Assembly: GCA_033002965.1 (NCBI GenBank)
Contig: JAURVB010013550.1
Span: forward strand, 124,001 to 188,000
Direction of reading: 5' to 3'
DNA: 64,000 bases
Source: Piper betle
Taxonomy: Eukaryota > Streptophyta > Magnoliopsida > Piperales > Piperaceae
Under the pieces are notes generated by a model. It saw only the letters and a program-made list of their open reading frames with translations, was not told the DNA's origin and ran no database searches. A program made the position numbers and the translations under genes. Below are positions 60,207 to 64,000 of this stretch, piece after piece (within the stretch, counting starts at the first letter, position 1; each line of letters opens with the position of its first letter).

Positions 60207-62798
60207 TTTATGGATTTTTCGGTGTGCTGTTAATTTCCTTGTTCTGTTTGCATTCTTTCCGTTGTTCATTTATTATTCCAACCAAGTAAAGCATCTCGGT
60301 GCTGATAGCCATACTAGCAAAGCAAATTGTTTAGAAGGCCAGATGAGGTTTGTACTTGTACTGCAATACGTGAGTGTAACCACGATATTTTTATTATAAC
60401 TTTGTCAATTTTGCACTTACAATTGTATTCAAATGTAGTATTGTTTCTACCTTTTTGAAGTTATTTCTAGCTATAGATTCACGGGTTTTCTTCCTGGTGT
60501 GTCACATTTTTGACCAAAGGTTTTGTGCAAGTGTCTCGACGGGATTCTGCCGTGTTGAAGCAATCTTTGCATTCTCTGAATGCTTATCAATGAAATAGAT
60601 GGAGTACTTTCCAGGAAAGGAAATATAGAGGGTGAGTTTGGTACAGACTATAGAGTCATCTTTAATGTTTTTTTTTTCTTTGCTCAAGAAGATTGTTAAA
60701 TTCTTGATGGCATATGATTTGGATGAAAGATGGGCTCCCCTGATTCATCTTGGATGCCCAAGAAAACGGAGATATTGCGAATGTTTTAAATAATTTTATT
60801 TATTATTTACAAATTCCATTCCGTACTGATTCTTCTGCAATTTTGTATGTATGAATTATGATTATTCTTTATGGCAATTAATGTAAATTTGATAAATATT
60901 ACATTCTTCATCATGTTGAATGTATAGTGGCAACGCATGCTTCTATTATCTATATCTCTCTTCGAATTCTTGTTTCGTCATCTATTAAGATGACCCATTG
61001 TCCTAAGTTTGTTATTGGTTTCTTTCTTTTTTGGTTGAGCTACCGTTCAAACTGTTAAAGAGGGTAGATGTGATACAATCTATTCCCGAATTTTTTATTA
61101 TTTATTTTTATTCTGTCTTTCTTTTGTTAATTCTCAACTCCTATCGATGAACCCAAGTTGTACAAGATGAACGCAACTCACTGTTTAATAGATCTTTAAT
61201 CAACGGGTTCATCGATACGAGTTAGAATTAACATGAATCTTATAAAAATATCAAACAATGTCCACCACTAAACACGTCAAGTTCTGATATGACATTTCTG
61301 AAGAAAAAATTCTATCCAGTCATTCTATATATAAAAAAAGAGGGAAACATTTCTAAACGGTTATTTTATGAATAACAATTTGGAAACTACAGGTTTCAGT
61401 GTATATACAAATAAAATTAATGCTTAAAAAATCAATGCATGTTACACAGATGCGTGATATGCATGAGCATTGATGAATAAATTAAAATCTCTATAAAAAA
61501 TAAAATGAATTGAATTTAGGTAATATCTGTATATTATCAGATCAAAAAAAGGGCACCTGCATGCCTTGTGCCTCCACAAATATTTTTACAGATTTATTAA
61601 ATTTGCCATATACATGTACTGTCTTTTTGACAGTGCATTAATCGTGGGCCACTAGATTTAGATCCAGCGGCCTACACATGTCCCCCTTGCTTGCCCGCTC
61701 GCCTGCAATCTACCTGCCCAGCCTATCATTGAAATTTTGGCAATCGGGTCGGTCACGGACAGCCTGGTGGGCGGGGTGTGTGTGCTATCGGATCAAAATC
61801 TGCCCACGTTCAATGTGCTGCATATGTTGTTATAAAAGGAGTAACGCATGATAGTTATGTTGTTACAAAGGAGTAACGCATGATAGTTATGTTGTTATAA
61901 AGGGGTAACGCATGATAGCATTATTTTATATATATATTTATATTTATATATACAATAGACCCCAATACGTAGAACCGTTCTGTAAGTGAAAGCATGCATA
62001 TTTTTGTTTGTTTTTCTATAAAAAAAACACATCTATATCTTGCTGTGACGTAACCTGCCACCACAAAAGGGTGAGTGGAGTCTTTCTCTGCTTGAGGGAA
62101 GGTTGTAAGAGCACGTGTGAGGAACTGCCCTTTATCTTCTATTTTATTTTTGTTTCAAAAAAGCCAACTACTTGAAATATGAAGAACAATATAGAATGTG
62201 ATCCTAGTTTCAAAAGCCTCCAATTGGGTCCAAAGAAAACATCATGTGTCTCCTCTATGTAGCTTGCATTGTACGAAAAATTATGTTAACTAGCTTCTAC
62301 CAGCTCACATGAGAATGGCAATACTTACCCACTGCCAATACCAGTCCTAGAAAACTTATCTTCTGGTTTATGTCTAGCAAACAAGTCGTTGATCAATTAA
62401 GTAGAATAACATTCTATCAGAATGGGATCGTTTCAAGCGCCTACAGCATTAATCAACTATCCTTGAATCGTCTTGTGGGTATGTCCTCCGAGAGCTCCAG
62501 GTAATGCATTATACTGCCATGAAGAAGATCATAAAATATTGTTCTAGGAGTCCATTTCTCCGATTTCATAGCAAATGTGCATCCAAGTTTAGTGAGTTCA
62601 GGTGCCAAGCAATTAAAGAACATAAGTGATAACATTTTGGCAAAACTGGATGCCAACATTTCATCACTCAAATGTTAGCGGAGGTGCCCAGAAAAATCTC
62701 AAACGAGCAGTGAAGGCCAGAATAGCTGTTGGTAGGATCCCAGGTACGCACACGTGAATACCCATCAATGGTCCATGAAAATTTCATCAAAATTGTAG
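60207..62798. other. Intergenic region downstream of FATA
   Basis: The first few hundred bases are probably the FATA 3' UTR. The rest is AT-rich with the 32-bp tandem repeat listed next. An open frame on the minus strand (62453-62671, ...KWTPRTIFYDLLHGSIMHYL...) looks protein-like but is short and unassigned; it may be another gene scrap. Confidence 0.45.
61824..61920 (+). repeat. Three tandem copies of a ~32-bp unit
   Basis: GTTGTTATAAAGGAGTAACG followed by CATGATAGTTAT occurs three times in a row with small changes (the last ends CATGATAGCATT). No coding potential. Confidence 0.85.
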
Positions 62799-63138
62799 GT
62801 GAAGAATTTAGAGTTTGATGCTGCAGCACTGGAATTCTTGATAGCCAAGATCAGGGCTTGGGAAGACGAAAGGAAGAAGATGTTTTTGTACGACGAGGTG
62901 ATAATCTTTAAGTTTATTTTTCAGTTCACATTTTATGTCAACTCGATTAATTTGATGCTACTAAATAGAAAGCGGCAATATCATTGAAATTCATTGAATG
63001 GGCACCATCATGACTGTGCGTTGTTTGTTCTATCCAATCTTCAGGTTTCACTTTGTGCAATATTACAAGAATACAAGTTGTCGAGGTAGAGAAAAGAAGA
63101 AGACAAACTGAGGCAAAGGATGCTCACAAAATCACATA
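62799..63138 (+). pseudogene. MAP65-like (microtubule-associated protein 65) gene fragment
   Basis: Exon-like text VKNLEFDAAALEFLIAKIRA and WEDERKKMFLYDE ends at a GT donor (62899). After an intron of about 147 bases, TTCAG at 63041-63045 is followed by VSLCAILQEYKLSR, a stop, then RKEEDKLRQR. This order (AWE-ER, FLYD, L-EY, R-KEE) is that of the conserved central region of plant MAP65 microtubule bundlers. Only two exon pieces are present, one with an in-frame TAG. A retained intron points to a duplicated genomic fragment. Other MAP65 exons were not seen on either side. Confidence 0.68.
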
Positions 63139-64000
63139 AATAGTTTTTATATAAGATTTTTTAACGTGGATGGCTGTTATTTTTTTGGAAGCGGATAAAA
63201 TTGTCCACTTATTCTTATGACTTATCAACTGAGATAGAGTTTTTTAAATATGAATTGCATTCACGGCAATTTTCACAGCAATTTTTATACGATGCATAGT
63301 CCAAACAAAAAATATTACAAGCCTGTTGATTATATTGTACATCTCTCACCCACGTAAATCTACTATTTTATTGACTTGTGGGTCTAAAAATTAAATGATT
63401 AAAAAGATTTATATTAGATATATAATTTAAATTTACTAACAATAGTAATCTCGTTCAATATTCACACTAGATTTACAATTTAAATTCACTAATAATAATA
63501 ACCTTATTCAATATTATTCATATTGTCAATATACTTTAACACAATATAAATTAGGTTCACAGTTTCACCCTAGGAAAATAAAACATATACATTATACATT
63601 ATATTCACTCCAACAAGAAAATCATCCTCTGAAAAATTATTATGTTACAATAACAAAGAAAAATTCACATGTGTCTTTTAATTCACATTATGTCTTGATT
63701 ATTTGGTAGATTTACCCTTCTTCAACTCATAGTTGCACTGTTTTCGAGGCCCTTTCTTAACTTAAAGTAAATATTAAAATAATTTTGTATTGACCAAGTC
63801 TAAACACAAATTAATGAACTTAATTCATTTTTACAAAAATTGTTAACAAACTTAAAGAAATATGTGTATATTAGGTAAAGTTGTTAACCAAGGCACACGA
63901 GGTATGTATTGGATGTAGGACGGAACTTAGCGCATATCTTTTATAGTTCACCATCTAATTCGGTCTTAGATTGACTAAAGTAAAAACTATTGGGCCTAAC
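63139..64000. other. AT-rich intergenic end of the window
   Basis: Short near-repeats such as AGATTTACAATTTAAATTCACTAA near 63420 and 63475. No gene seen. Confidence 0.5.

Overview
The window is nuclear DNA of a flowering plant, almost certainly a eudicot. It shows intron-split genes with GT..AG borders, plant-specific families (plastid FatA thioesterase, X8-domain beta-1,3-glucanase, CYP72-clan P450, a SAM-domain protein), AT-rich spacers, and dense LTR retrotransposon and LINE debris. Several repeats suggest a woody eudicot, but the species cannot be fixed from the sequence. No bacterial operon, CRISPR array, rRNA or tRNA gene was found.

Layout. 1-2.8 kb: tandem foldback repeats and decayed LTR pieces, then a decayed Copia gag. 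2.8-6.2 kb: AT-rich spacer. 6.2-7.9 kb (-): a GH17 + X8 beta-1,3-glucanase whose only lesions are two one-base frameshifts, both in G runs. 8.7-10.7 kb (-): a complete five-exon cytochrome P450 (519 aa). 11.3-26.6 kb: a nested retrotransposon block. It holds a Ty3/Gypsy element on the minus strand (3' LTR piece, decayed pol, protease, gag, primer-binding site, 5' LTR), a 2.95-kb solo LTR inserted between its primer-binding site and gag, a truncated Ty1/Copia pol with part of its 3' LTR, and a second 2.86-kb solo LTR of the same family in the opposite orientation. 27.9-28.6 kb (+): a small two-exon gene of unknown function. 29.7-36.9 kb: a fragment of a uroporphyrinogen-III methyltransferase gene, a dead L1-type LINE, and a broken purple acid phosphatase gene. 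38.2-40.8 kb (-): a six-exon SAM-domain gene. 41-47.9 kb: AT-rich DNA, inverted minisatellite arrays, and a third, Copia-type solo LTR. 47.9-53.5 kb (-): a twelve-exon gene for a 414-aa protein I do not recognise. 56.8-60.2 kb (+): a seven-exon FATA oleoyl-ACP thioesterase (361 aa). 60.2-64 kb: AT-rich spacer with a short tandem repeat and a MAP65-like pseudogene fragment.

The genes do not form a pathway or cluster. The six gene models (five intact, one frameshifted) sit singly between repeats. Exon models were built by hand from splice sites and reading-frame continuity, with no transcript data. I found no convincing new biological system. The most informative structures are the pair of solo LTRs with perfect, different 5-bp target duplications, the hairpins conserved between them, and the recurrence of their motifs in older fragments across the window.
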